A DNA stretch of 64,000 nt from Hysterangium stoloniferum (lineage: Eukaryota; Basidiomycota; Agaricomycetes; Hysterangiales; Hysterangiaceae), in NCBI GenBank assembly GCA_015178975.1, contig WHVD01000170.1, forward strand, positions 62,001 to 126,000. The letters are read 5' to 3'. Every line of letters starts with the position of its first letter. Within the stretch, counting starts at the first letter, position 1. The position numbers were made by a program, and so were the translations under genes. This document shows positions 45,876-57,762 of the stretch, in pieces. The notes beneath the pieces are model-generated. The model made no database searches. It was given only the letters and a program-made list of their open reading frames with translations, and was not told the origin of the DNA.

Positions 45876-47750
45876 TCAAATCGGCATATGCATTTGAAGA
45901 ACTCGACTCAATTCTTGCTGCTCATCGTATGTGTGCGTATCCTTCCCGGTGTTTTCCTCATTGAGATTGATTGTCCGACCAAAGTCCACAATTCGGAAGG
46001 AGGGCTTATTCGGTGAACGGGCCCATAAAGGGCACGTGGCTAACATCATATCTTTATTGGGCGGTCCGGGCTGGGCGAGGATATTACGCCTGGCGATCGA
46101 ACGGTGTAGGAAACCCGCATCGTGGAACCGTTGAAACATGACCATGATTTCTGCCCTAAAATGACAACAATGAATCGGGTGAGGAATGTGCAAAACATAA
46201 TGGGATAAAATTTACTTTTGATACTGCGTTAAAGAGCTAGATTCGATTGGGGAACCACAATCCTCCATCATCATGAGCGGTGCTCGCTTTCTATCTTCCG
46301 GCTCGTAATATCCATAGAAATGAGGGACGAGTTGGTATAGTTTTTGAGGAATATGACATGGTTTTACAAGTTGATAACCTGTGTATTCGTGTTTAAAATG
46401 TTCCGGGAAAGAACGATCTTTACCTCATTCTGCAAGAATTGTGTCCTCCCGAGCTGACTTTAGCGATAACCCTCAATACGGGAGGAAACCTGGGTACGTT
46501 TTCTTCTTCGATTTTAATCTCCAGCTCAATCTGTGCCTCATAAACGTGGCCTGTCGTTCCACACCCGAATCGACGTGATTTCGAGATAATGAGTGTCGCG
46601 TGAGATCCGTTATCGCGTTTTGCTCGAGCTGCTCCATTGCGGTTTGAGTTGATGAGACGATATCGATGGGGCTCGACTCCAGGAGACTTCAACAGCCTCG
46701 GGCAATTCTTCTGGTTTAATCGGTCAAAAATGACACCCGCAGGGCCGGAATCATTATCCATCTTTTCGCTCAATGGATTCGTCACATCGTCTTCATCATA
46801 CACATCAAGAACGCAAGGAAGATCAAAATATGGAATATGGACATCCAACCGATCCGGTCCTATTCCTAAAAGTATCGCTACACCGTGATATGTCGGACTA
46901 TAACACCTCGACTCCATAATAGTAGGTTTTCCTAGCATAAGTTCGATCACTTGTTCATTGGCGGGTTGCGTTCCAGAGTACAAGGTTTTTCCGTCCCCGC
47001 CGACGAGTTCGCATGTGACTGTGGGGTCCAAACAATCGGATCTGGCTTACTTTACAGCGAGAGACGAAATTGGGAGCAGATCTGTGGATGATCGCTTAAG
47101 ATTCAATTCTTGTGACACAAAGAAAATGGCTGATAGGTGGAGACGTACTCGATCCACAAAAACTCATCCGGCGAACGACCCCATATATAGCCCTCTGGGG
47201 TGCGAATCCCCGGAGGAAATTTACCATTAAGACTCTTAAGCCATTCAAAATCACCGTTGTGCGCTACGTAAATCACAGCCTTCTTGCATTTTGGGTGGAT
47301 TGGGAAGGCGTGCCATCCCTTGTCATCCGGCGGCTCACCTTCATAATTATTGTCCCTCGTCATCCGACGGTTCACCTCCATGATCATCCTCTTCCCCTTC
47401 ATCTCGTGTATGAGTATTGTCCTCACTAGGGCTATGAGCAGTACCAGCAGTGGGCTCGGTTGAATTTGATTTTGGTGGGGATTCGAGATTGTCGTTGGGG
47501 TGTTGAGAGGGGGATGTGTCGCTAAGTTGGTCCGTGTCAGTGGGGCGCGCAGGTTTTGCTATCGCCACACAAGCATTGCGGAGGAGTTCAAGGACTTCGC
47601 TAATTGCTCAGAAGTGGGTAAATTGCCTTCTCTTTCAAATGAGAGAATCCCTAGTATGAGGAGGGCGAAATGAAGATTGTTTGGGTATTTATTGTTACCG
47701 TGAACGGGAATGGAAGGCTGGTCTTCATCTGATTCGTCCATCTTATTCAA
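45876..47750 (-). CDS. Fungal protein kinase-like gene, probably degraded
   Basis: Minus-strand exons: start MDESDEDQPSIPVHG (ATG 47741 or 47750), then EVLELLRNACVAIAKPARP, GWHAFPIHPKCKKAVIYVAH and DEFLWIE, next DPTVTCELVGGDGK to RRFGCGTTGHVYEAQI (glycine loop) and RVIAKVSS (ATP-site Lys), then PQKLYQLVPHFYGYYEPED, LMMMEDCGSPI, FHDAGFLHRSIARRNILAQP and SFRIVDFGRTI (DFG). It is the Agaricomycete kinase-like family with a long N-terminal domain. The catalytic loop is HRS where typical kinases have HRD. Problems: a frame change after KVSS near 46460, and a 37-nt interval near 47350 that must be a very short intron or a frameshift between two near-identical EPPDD-type units. A metal-binding DFG is kept. 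The C-terminal lobe seems short. Confidence 0.6.
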
Positions 47751-47981
47751 GACACAAAAATAACAACGAGACTTGGGAGACTAGTTATGCCTTTATGAAT
47801 ATCGACCGTAGTAGTAACTAGTGTCTAATCGGTGATGTAATAGAACTACACACCGCTTATGTAAGCGATCGATCGAGAAAGCATAACACTCAAAAGAATA
47901 AAAATGACGTTGGGATCTGCAAGTCGGCGCTTCGTCAAATAAGGGAAAAACTTGAGGTCACATAGCTTTTGCCAACAACCT

Positions 47982-49445
47982 ATGTATGCACTTATGCGTT
48001 ACGGAAGGTCAGGTATTATCACCAAACGCATCTTTCTTTCGACAAGCACGCGAAAAATGTCCATATCTAGGTCCAGTTTTGAAGACGATTCTTTGTTGGA
48101 AAGACAAGAACGCCGAGTCGGATCTGCACCCAACGGTTCACGTATTCCATTCTCCATTGCCACCGTTTCCGAGAATTCCGTAGGCTCCAACGCATCGACC
48201 ATAAAGAATTTTAACTTGGCTTTGATGCCAGAGAACGTTGATTCGGTTGTCAAACCTGCAATCGATATGCGCAAGTTCTGTCAGTTGTTGTTGGAGAATC
48301 CATCCCTTCTGAATAGTCCGCAGAAGGTTTTGCACCACCTGAGATCCGCTGTCATTGATCCTGACGTGAGCGTTCCTGTTGACTTTCTAATTATATGAAA
48401 CGTAGCCTGAGGTACTTATCGTAGGTCATTTCCTTCTCCAATATTCTTCCAAGACACTTGGAAGTCCTTGGAATGGATTACACTGGGGCTCTCACGTATG
48501 ACAACGATTGGGTTCAGAAAGCGAATTTTCATGATTCGCCTGCAAATGTTGCCTTGCAGAAAAGTGGTTATCAACGTATGAGGGCACATCTCAACTTATC
48601 TGCAAGTGTTTTATAGTCTTGACACTCTTATGGTTCTCAAATCACGGTTTGCTCATGACTACCACAGATAAAATCTGGTGCGCGCTGGCTCATTGACCAA
48701 TACATTCTGGCAGCAGTCACCTATGCACAAGATATCTTCGACAACGATGAACAGCTTAAGCAAGAAATGGATCACAAGTACAGAATTGATGCTCCCCTTA
48801 TCGCCGTTTTTCCGGGGCTGCCAATCCCGTTCACCACCATCACTTGCGGCAATAACTCACATACTTTCCATGGTGTTCTCGATTATGGTATTGGGTTTAT
48901 ATCAAACGCGGGACAACGTTTGGATTTCGTCGGTTTTCCGGGAATTTAGAGTACTGATTCTTGCTTTTAGCTGCACTCGCCAGTGGTGGAGCTCATCTTG
49001 ATCCTTCTCATGCACTTTTTGCTATTGTGGAGGCGAAAGGTGGGGAAAAATTCGAATTACAGGACTTGAGTCGGATTGCTACACAGCTGTTGACCTGTCT
49101 AGTATTAACGTGTGCATAGCTTATTCCTTCCAGTGTTCTTTCTCTGATGACTCCTTGCAGGAAACAAACTAGTTTTTCCGGGGCGCTCACCAATGGTGTC
49201 TTTTGGAGGTTTTTTACAGCACATGATGGTGGTAATCAACTTCGAATATACTCTTGTGGGGACTTCCGGGCTGAGGTCTATGGCGGGACGATCATCGAGT
49301 TTCTCAAAGATATGGTGTGTACCAGTCTCTGCAATCACTTATCCCAGTCACAATTTCCGTTCTGTCACAGATTTTATATGGGAAATCACCCATGGTTACA
49401 GCAGACTTCACTAAAGAATTTATGTCAGCATAAAATTGTATTATT
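47982..49445 (+). CDS. Fungal PD-(D/E)XK nuclease-like protein
   Basis: Divergent from the kinase-like gene with about 230 bp between starts. First ATG in frame is 47982 (MYALMRYGRSG); MSISRSSFEDD starts at 48057. Exon 1 ends at 48365 (IDPD) and joins 48425 (VISFSNILPRHLEVLGMDYT). Further exons give SGARWLIDQYILAAVTYAQD, FTTITCGNNSHTFHGVLDYG, SHALFAIVEAKGGEKF and GALTNGVFWRFF. The Asp of LDYG and the E-x-K of VEAKG fit a PD-(D/E)XK core, and the whole pattern fits a multi-copy Agaricomycete family. The junction T-C-L-V-L-T to K-Q-T uses donor GTGTGC near 49111 and acceptor TTGCAG near 49161. The exon 2/3 junction near 48560-48670 is not resolved, nor is the last exon (after FLKDM, 49318). Confidence 0.6.
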
Positions 49446-49654
49446 ATGAGTCTTGATGAAAGTATTGTCCCACGAGTCGTAGTCATAATTGATCTTTGCC
49501 GCCACTAAACCTGTGATTGGCTGCTTCGACTATGTTTGATGCGGGAGTGATTTTTGTGTCTTTACCAGTGTTTTCACATTCTTTTTTCTGAGCTTTAATT
49601 TTTTCTGTCCACTCGCGCCATCCTTCCAGTCGCCTGGCTCAGGAGGAATGGAAT

Positions 49655-50024
49655 TGTGAAAGGCTGTTGTTATCAGCCTCACTCGGTCAACACGGACAGG
49701 ACTAAGTTTTCTTTATTTTAATAGCAGTATGATACAAGATGAATGTGAGGTTCCCTAGAGAAGACTGGGAAGGGATTTCATGGTCAAAAAGATTCCCCTC
49801 TTATCACTGTGGAGTGTATACTTATATATCTGCTTGGAACAAGAAGATTGTGGTAACAAAAGGTGCCTGAAGACAAGGAAGATGTGGCGGGAAAAGGAGA
49901 ACAAAGGTTGATGGAAGAACAATGGTCAAGGGTGATTGAGTGGTGATGCAAGGAATGCTTGATTAGTCGAACAAAGGGAGTGGTTGCGAATGGTGGCATA
50001 TGTGGTAAGGTGGCCAGGCTTACA
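49655..50024. repeat. 370-bp LTR-like repeat, family E, copy 1
   Basis: Starts TGTGAAAGGCTG, then ATCAGCCTCACTC, and ends GGCCAGGCTTACA. Same length and ends as 56180-56549; the middle is diverged. No clear target duplicate. Confidence 0.55.
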
Positions 50025-50941
50025 AATTGTCTTTAAAACGATGCGGTAGGACTATCTTTACAAGCTTGACATGTCTGGAGGGCTGCTGCTGTCTCGCTGG
50101 TTTTCCATTTATTATAGATATAACATCTGGCTATGACTACATAGGAGGATAATTAAAATCTTTAACCCGGAGGGCCTAGCTGTGTGGTTACTAACCGTTT
50201 CGGATCTTCGGTCTGGGTCCGATTACTGCTGATGTGCTTTTTGGTAGCTAGCGATCTCACAATTTCCTTCGTGGGCTTTTTGTCAGATCCTATGACCTTG
50301 TGTCGCCTTTTGTTCAAAAACGTCCGCCAGCTCATCTCCCATTACTCCTTCAGGAATTGGCACCCAATGGAACTCTAAGAACAATATCGCATCCCTGAGG
50401 TGTCGGTGTTCACATGTTTATTCCATCATATGGGATTTGTGGCAGGCATGAAATAACTTGACTGGCAGCAACAAGAAATAGTTATGACATCTCCCCAAGG
50501 AGAAGGATTTGGATCTATTGTTGGCTATACCTTCGTCACATCCGTTTTGGAATACTAGAACTGCACTGTTTCCCCAATATTAAGAGTGCTTATGCCAATG
50601 GGATGAATGCGTCATAATTAGCGCAGAAAAAATGGTCGGATAATATCATTGCAATTTACGTGGTTGGATTATTCAGTTAATGCAACAATACAATATTCAA
50701 ATGTACTAAATTACTATAAAAACTAAGTTTGTCTATCCATCCATACGTTCATGGTTAAAATAAAAACAAATGCTAGATTAACTAGCTTCTCAAAATTGCT
50801 GTAAATATGAATACCATAATTATATAGAGAGAGTCATTCAATACATGTGGTTGCATGAACAAATCCTTTGACAGATCTCCAGATATCCATGTATCCCTAT
50901 AAATATTTTAGCCTCTATCCACATCATGAAGCTAGCTGTTC
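50025..50941. other. No gene seen
   Basis: AT-rich, short ORFs without motifs; probably the downstream region of the DUF6533 gene. Confidence 0.4.
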
Positions 50942-52602
50942 TTAAACCGTGTTGCTTCGTCCCGTACCTTCCATGTCGTCTAGTCTCCCTGCTGCCCACG
51001 GAAACTCCTGGAGACTGACCGTAGAGGATGAGTTGTTGGTTCCAGCCTCGCCAGCTGATGGACCCAACAGTTGTCCGGAGACATTCCCGTAGCTCGTTTG
51101 GCTGGTGAAAAGCACCTCATCTTCTGGATCTCCAATATCACCGATTATTGCATTTGACATTTTCCGGGCCGCCGCTTTAAAAAGCGAACATGGTGCCATG
51201 TCCTTTGTCCGTGATATGCCATTTTGGTGTGCATTCCGGTCACGAAGATCAAGGAAGAACCGCAAAACTACTAGGGCTGAGACACTAACCACAAAGGTGA
51301 ATCTGCGAGAAATTGCCAGTAATGAAGATATTCATACGGTCTCTCAACAACTGTCGTCAAACCCATGCTACCCCTCTGTAAAGTTTAGGTTTCATCCAAA
51401 ATGAAGAATAATTGACAGTCTTACTCGAACCAGCTTTGATTAGGAGGCCGTATCAATAGAGAAATTTCCACAGTTTCGGTTATGATAATTTGAAGTCCCC
51501 AAGCAATTATCATCCTGTATCAGGGTTAGTAAATCCCAGGGAATAACTGGTGGATGAAATGTTCGCACAAAAAGCGAAGGACACCTAATATATCCAGCGT
51601 ATGATTGTTGACAATATTTCGACACGTAAGTGATATTCTCACCTTGCTTGAGGATTAGAGACGCAAGCGATCTTTCGCTGATCATCCCAGGGAGTGATCT
51701 TCTCAATTTTACGAGAGTCCATGTATGATACGCAGTTACTCCGAATATCGCTGCATCGTACAATAATGCCAATCCATTGGCAATAGTGGCCGCTGTTTGC
51801 GAGGCGGTAAGATACTACAAATGTTTGAACTATTCGGACAAATATACCACTTGTTTAATGACATCAGAAAGTCGCTGTAAAGAGTAGTAGAGTGAGGCGT
51901 ACATTTGTGTTGGGTACGTTGAGTCACACACTTGGAGGTTTGAGTTGATCTGAGAGACATTAGCCCAAGCATCTAGAAAGGCGCGGGCTCATACCACGGT
52001 CAAAATTACATGCGAGAGGAAGATGAGCGCCAAGCATGAGAACAGATACCGCCGTGAAGGCATGATGGCATAGACGCGTGCCAATAAAATTCCTATTCCG
52101 ATTCAAGATCATCCTGTCTTTATGAATTGTTTCTTACCTCCAACTGAAATTTCCGTGACAAGCAAGTCAAACCCAATAAACCTCACAAATGGGGAACAGT
52201 CGCTAAAGAAACCAGCCAGATCAATACCTTGTCTCACAGCCGTAAAGAGGGAACCTGTACTGATAAAAGATGTATAAATATGTCGGAGAACTTGAATATG
52301 CACACAAGTAAGCAATGCATACCCTGGGCCATAATTCTGTGACGGTAAATATGGGGACGATGGTTTGAAACAGAAGCAGAGATAATCGAGCCGCCACATA
52401 TAGAATGGTGACGCCGCGCAATTTTCCTGTCCAAATATACCGTACTTCCTGAGGAAGTGTCAGGATTGTGTCGTATAATGCAATTACTAGACAGAAAATC
52501 AAGATATATCTTTGGAACAAAGAAAAGCTGTGTACCAGAACCAATGGTGTTCCAGTATTTAAAGAGCTGGCTAGGAACAGTGATGAGTTTCAATGAAGGC
52601 AT
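50942..52602 (-). CDS. DUF6533-type seven-helix membrane protein
   Basis: Minus strand. Probable start MPSLKLITVPSQLFKYWNTI at 52602. The signature block CLVIALYDTILTLPQEV, RYIWTGKLRGVTILYVAARL, SLLLFQTIVPIFTV lies at about 52500-52360. Later helices are RFIGFDLLVTEISVGG with ILLARVYAIMPSRRYLFSCL near 52160-52040, and ATIANGLALLYDAAIFG near 51780. The soluble tail runs from LRFFLDLRDRN to a TAA at 50942. These are the features of the basidiomycete DUF6533 membrane family, of unknown function. At least five introns are needed. The join of the first two exons near 52540 does not keep frame with a normal intron, so the start may be elsewhere or broken. Confidence 0.65.
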
Positions 52603-53395
52603 CTCTCCAGCGCTACTTACAGGTCATTCTCTGCTTGAACGAAGGAAGCTATTTTAGCACTGTTGTATGGCATAGTGGCTGAATGAAAGAGAGGAAAGAG
52701 TTGACCACTTCCATCATGATTCGAGATAGATTATAAGGATGCTGGTAGTTCAGTGTCGAGATGGCACTCGTAGAGTCACAGTCAGTCGGCGAGACGCATC
52801 ATTATGTACCATGCACCAGAGCCATGAGGCATTAACTGCCATGCGGTCAAGGCTCGTTGTCATCTCTGTCGCAACACGGCTAAAATTTGAGCCCGGTCAA
52901 AATCTCTACACCAATTACACGGTTCGCTATTCCTCAGTGTTGGCAGAAGACCCTGCGGCTTTCAGCGTTATCTATTTTGTAAAATATTCTCAGAGTCTTA
53001 AGTATTCTATTTGATACTCTATCTCAGTTTTTTTGAATTTGACCGGCTTAGCCGTTGGCAACTCTATTGCCACTGCTTCTTGCGCCGATGCCAGACGCAT
53101 ACCAAAGTTGATTTGTGGGTGTTAAAATTGTCCCAATTTAATGACATGTTGTTCAAATTCTCATATCAAACGAGCAAAAAAGGCTTTCCGGGAGAATCGA
53201 GCCACTGGCAAAGATTATATACTCACTACAAGGATGTGTGAATTGTTCCTTTGCTGAGCCTCAGTCCGTGTGTTGATGGCACTCATGTATTTGTTCATAA
53301 ATAGACCCGTATTGCGACTAGCCGCCGCCAGAGAGCAGGTAGACAAGTACAATAGATGCATCAGAATTCGGTTCTGAAACTCGCTGGAAAATGCA
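52603..53395. other. No gene seen
   Basis: Short ORFs only, on both strands; nothing recognised. Confidence 0.4.
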
Positions 53396-54056
53396 CAAAA
53401 ATGGCCACAATGAGATGGACATGGACATGAAGGTGTTAAAAGAGATTATTGATAGCAATTCGAATAAGCTTGCATGCAAGTTCAAGGTGGTTAGTAGAGG
53501 GCATGCAGAAGTGAGATTTGATTCAGGAACGGTGAGTCAAAGGATCACATCAATCAGAACTATGCCAATCCTAGGTGAAAACGCAACTGACTGTACAATT
53601 TGGATGAACGAAAGGGGAAAACCCACACAGGCAGCTCTGATTAACATTGCCCCCATTCGGAGAGCCTTACGCGCGTCCGCTCTCTTGAACATCCCATGGC
53701 CGTCCCCCCGCAACGCACGCACCATGCGCCAGCGCCCGTCGTGTTCCTTTACTCGTGGTGTACAAACACTCTTGTTATATCTTCTGAGTTAGTAGTGTGC
53801 CCGTTGGCGCATCCTTCAATGAGCGTTGCGCGGCAAAGGCATAGTTCGACTTGGAGGGCGTGGAGTTGGGCAGTAGAAGGAGACTGGGTTCGTGCGAGTA
53901 AGCATTTTAAGTCGGTCCGCCCACCTGAAGCAGCCGGGAACCGAAAGTGGACTGCGGACACCTCAATTGGAATCGAAGAGGGAGAACGTCACCTCCTCGT
54001 CTACTGCCATCGATAATCTCCATGTCCATGTCCATCTCATCATGGCCCTTTTTGAG
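53396..54056. repeat. Segment with imperfect inverted ends
   Basis: AATGAGATGGACATGGACAT near 53406 recurs inverted near 54025-54045 (CATGTCCATGTCCATCTCAT), with matching flanks (AAAAATGGCC/AAAAAGGGCC and GAGATTATTGATAGCA/GAGATTATCGATGGCA). The interior has an open plus-strand frame (53391-53792) of no known family. It may be a worn DNA transposon or MITE; no target duplicate was confirmed. Confidence 0.35.
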
Positions 54057-55046
54057 CACTTCCCAATAGCCCCACAAGGGTTCCATACCGCCAGATATCG
54101 ACTAGCAAGAGAGTGATTTATTTAAAGATTGGAAGGCTGATGATGACACAAGGAGGTGGATAACAATCCAAGGGTCTCATGTGTTGCAAAAGTCAGGAGG
54201 TGACGATGCAAGGCTCTCATGCGTTGCAAAGATCAGGAGGCTATAGTACATGTTATAGGAGGCATCAGTATCCACGAGTGTATTAATTTCGAGCACAGCA
54301 ATTACAATGGCATTGAACGAAACATAAATACATAAATGGAAAGACACGTAGCATCGAGGCCAGGGGAAAATGTGCAAAAGCATTGCTAGTACGAGCATGG
54401 AGAGACTGAGCGACAAGCACGAGATCTGAGTTGAGCACTAAGTGAGACCGAGAGTGTAACCTGAGAGGAACTATATAGTCCAAGAGCGAACGAGTGAGCA
54501 ATGACGAGAATCTACTGATGTGCCATTGGAGCAAATAAGAAAAGAACTATATCGACAAGCATTTCGACGACTTACGTTTCACGATCTCTTGTTAATCGCT
54601 TCGAAGTTTGGACGCCGAGGTGGCAAAAAATCTTCATCCTCATTATTGCTTCGACTTCCTTGATGATGTTTACGCTTGGAGGAACTAGAATTTGTGATTG
54701 TTGACGGGTTAAACTGTGAGCGAGGGGAGCTGGGCTTGTTTCGGCGGTAGCGGGGAGGTTCCGTGGCTCTATGACTGATTGTGTCAGATGAACATTGAAT
54801 TTGGTGAGTGAGTGATCCAGAAAGCCGATACGTTGAGGCTGATCAGACTGGGAAAGCAATGCATCATGAACTGTTGACATATCTCTGAAGCATGTGGCTC
54901 ATGCTGTCCGTGCCTGGGATCTTGGCTATCATATCAGCAATGATGGGAAGTTTGGTTCCTGTCGGCACCGTTGTTGGCATATCCATCATCAGAAGCATCG
55001 ACACTCCGGCGGCGGTCTAATGACGGGAGCGGTATTGTCTGGGCAC
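54057..55046. other. Non-coding with a local duplication; one unassigned ORF
   Basis: 54173-54200 and 54212-54240 are tandem copies (GTCTCATGTGTTGCAAAAG / CTCTCATGCGTTGCAAAG, each followed by TCAGGAGG). A minus-strand ORF at 54572-54880 (MSTVHDALLSQSDQPQRIGF) has no recognisable family. Confidence 0.3.
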
Positions 55047-56137
55047 TCAGTCAAGACAATCCTCTTCTTCTGAATGACCTTCAGGGTCATTGAGGACGTC
55101 TTCTTCGATCTAGAATGGCCGTTAGTTTAACACTATAGTAAGCCACTCACTCACCATCTCATCACCAACTTCCCAGCTCCATTGCGCGAGAATTGCATCG
55201 ACAGCATCATCATCGCTACTATTAGGTTCTTTCCAGACACTAGCCTTCCTCTGCTTCTTTGGACGATCCTGAAGTCCAGGAACCTCCCTAAAAAGTGACA
55301 AAACATCAGAGTTCGCATCGGAAGAAATACGCACATACTTTTTCCACACGCAAGCGTTTCAACTACCCATGGATGATCCGGCCTCGACTCGAACAATTTG
55401 ACGATGTTGTTGTTGTAGAATGCCTCTTGGTTGAAATTGCCATCAAAATGTGTCCATTACTCTACTGAGCATAACATGAAGCGAGCCTGAGTTATAACCA
55501 TCAGCGCCGAAGATAATTAATGAAAACGAACAAGGTGTATATTACTTGGATTGAAGTGTATGGAATTGTGTGAGCAGTCATTTTGACCAGTCCATGAGGT
55601 TGCCCTTTTGAGGGTTTCGAGGCTTGGGAATGTTTGGACACGGCTGACGAAGGGTCTGTGAAAATGTGGCAGATGTGGCAGTAAACCTAAGGGAAAATAT
55701 CACAAACACGAATCGACAAAGTGAGACAATACTCACCCTCAAAAGAAGATAACCTTTTCAAAGACCTTTTTCCACCCGCTTGCTAGTGTTCAACTTCATC
55801 GTACATAAACGTGGGCCACTTTTGAGGCCTTGATTTTGATCTAGCCATCATTGACCTTCATAAAAGTCCTACATGTAAACAGAACCATTATCATAATAGG
55901 GTGATTATCGAGTGCAATGTGAGATACTTACGCAGGGTCTGCATCAAACTCTTCCAACCGCTCCATTGGACACAAAAGTCGAGGTGTAGATCGATGATTC
56001 AAGCCACGGGAGCTTTTTGGCGTTCCCCTTGGTGATTGGAGGGCAGAGCCGTTATCACTAGTGTGAGAGATGTAGCGGAGAGCATATCTGATGGAACCTG
56101 TATCCTCTTGACGTGCGTTGTTCCCCATCGAATTCAT
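55047..56137 (-). CDS. Unrecognised multi-exon gene
   Basis: Minus strand. Candidate first exon ATG 56137 (MNSMGNNARQEDTGSIRYAL) to GATGCAGACCCTGC with a GTAAGT donor near 55935; an alternative start is the MARSKSRPQKWPTFMYDE exon near 55840. Later exons give HFDGNFNQEAFYNNNIVKLF, ESRPDHPWVVETLACGK, ISSDANSDVLSLFREVPG, KASVWKEPNSSDDDAVDAIL and WSWEVGDEM. A GTGAGT donor follows, then IEEDVLNDPEGHSEEEDCLD and a TGA at 55047-55049. The acidic tail and splice sites make a real gene likely, and the pattern resembles a hypothetical family in Agaricomycetes, but I cannot assign a function. Middle exons contain unresolved stops, so it may be degraded. Confidence 0.45.
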
Positions 56138-56179
56138 CTATATAATCGATTAGTTTATGACCCAATTTGTCATGCATAT

Positions 56180-56549
56180 TGTAAGGCTGAGGTATCAGCC
56201 TCACTCAGTCGGTAACAGACAGGACAAAAGTATCTTGTTGTGAGTGGTTTTCGCTAGCTTTTACAGATGTATGTGTATCTAATTTATAGGAGTCGGAACC
56301 ATTGAATGTTCGTGACGACGGAATTAAAAAAGGAGAAACCGGGGTTCTATAATGTGATGGTCAAGGAGATAAGAAGGGATTCGAGATCCTGATCCGGTTC
56401 CACCAGGCGTATGTATCACTAGGGGAATGGCTGTGATCGAGCCCAATAGCGGTTGGGACTCGGTGACACGGGCAATTGGTAAGTCGGCCAGGGGTGGCCA
56501 GTGGTCAATGATGCGGCTCTGCATGTGTGGTAAGACGGCCAGGATTACA
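56180..56549. repeat. 370-bp solo LTR-like repeat, family E, copy 2
   Basis: TGTAAGGCTG to CAGGATTACA, inverted ends TGTAA(G/T)..CTG, flanked by CATAT at 56175-56179 and 56550-56554. TG...CA ends and a 5-bp duplicate are typical of a solo LTR or TRIM. Confidence 0.75.
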
Positions 56550-57762
56550 CATATAGTCACTTACACTAGCAGCTAATATGTCTAACAATGTCAGATACTT
56601 CATAAGCTGGGGCACTGGCTCATTTAATGTCAGTAAAATTTGTACTGTGGTGTTGAAAATCAAGTATTGTTCATCGGTTCTGCTGAAAATGGTTATCAAA
56701 AACTACCAGGTAACCCAATCCAATCATGGTACTTACTCAATATCGTACCCCAGTTCTTTAGATAGACCAGCATAAAATATACTATGGATGGTGATAAATG
56801 GATAGATTGCACGTGGAATCCACCTGGCCACACAGTGATAAACATTCATCTGGTCAGTACTGAGAAATTCTTGTCAGTTGGGTAACTTGTAAATGACAGG
56901 TAAAGCTCCCCTAGATTTTGATATCCCATTACTTGCAGACGGTTTTATATAGATAATTCATGGGAGGAGTCTTTGTGTTGAGACACAGTCTGCGTAATGG
57001 AAGCCACAACACGCCTCAAACTATTTTAATGATGTGCCTTTCGTTATCGAAGTACTTCTCAGTCCGGGGTAGGATTAAGCTAAGAGAGTGCATTAAAAGG
57101 CTTTCATTATTGTATGCTCAACAAAGTGTGAAGTGAAATTTAAGATCGTTAGTTCTTGTCCTGCCCTGTTTTATTAACTTGGAAGACGCCAAGTGCCAGG
57201 GACAGTGTTGAAGTAACTGCGTTATGTAAGCTATCTTTGATAAGCTGGAACGTAATACATATTGGGGAACTGTATAGTTCCCACTATGCGAGACATACTA
57301 TATATAGTCACACCTCCAAATGTGTAACCTCTTAGGAGTTATCACTTACTAAGAGGTACGTGAAGGATTCTTATATTAGCTACTAGTCATGTTGCTTACT
57401 CTACCTATAGTTCTTACTAGGTAGATATTATACATACTTAATGGAGTTATCACTTACTAAGAGTTCTTACTAGAACTGCGCATTTTGCGTCAACAGACAG
57501 GCCCCCTCGATATTATTTTTACTGGCTTATTTATCGCACGTGATTATGTCACCTTAGGCTATTCCACTGGGGTAAGTGTACCCAGTACCTTAAGAATGAT
57601 AAAGTTTTTTGTTCGCGTTGCCGAAGTAGTATATATATCTCAGCGCGAAGTTTTCGTCGCCTTAGTTGCTCACCTAACGGTCCCAACTAAGGCTTATATA
57701 TTATAGTTTTTACCGTTTATTTCTACAGCGACACCTGCGTAGTACGGCCATTGCCAGATACA
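56550..57762. other. AT-rich intergenic region upstream of the oxygenase gene
   Basis: GGAGTTATCACTTACTAAGAG occurs at about 57336 and 57440 as direct repeats. TATATATA-type stretches occur at 57299-57306 and 57629-57638. No gene recognised. Confidence 0.4.

Noticed and set aside
46420..47031. Independent single-exon gene of 203 aa
   Set aside because: It is one exon of the kinase-like gene; the glycine loop and ATP-site Lys continue into exons downstream.
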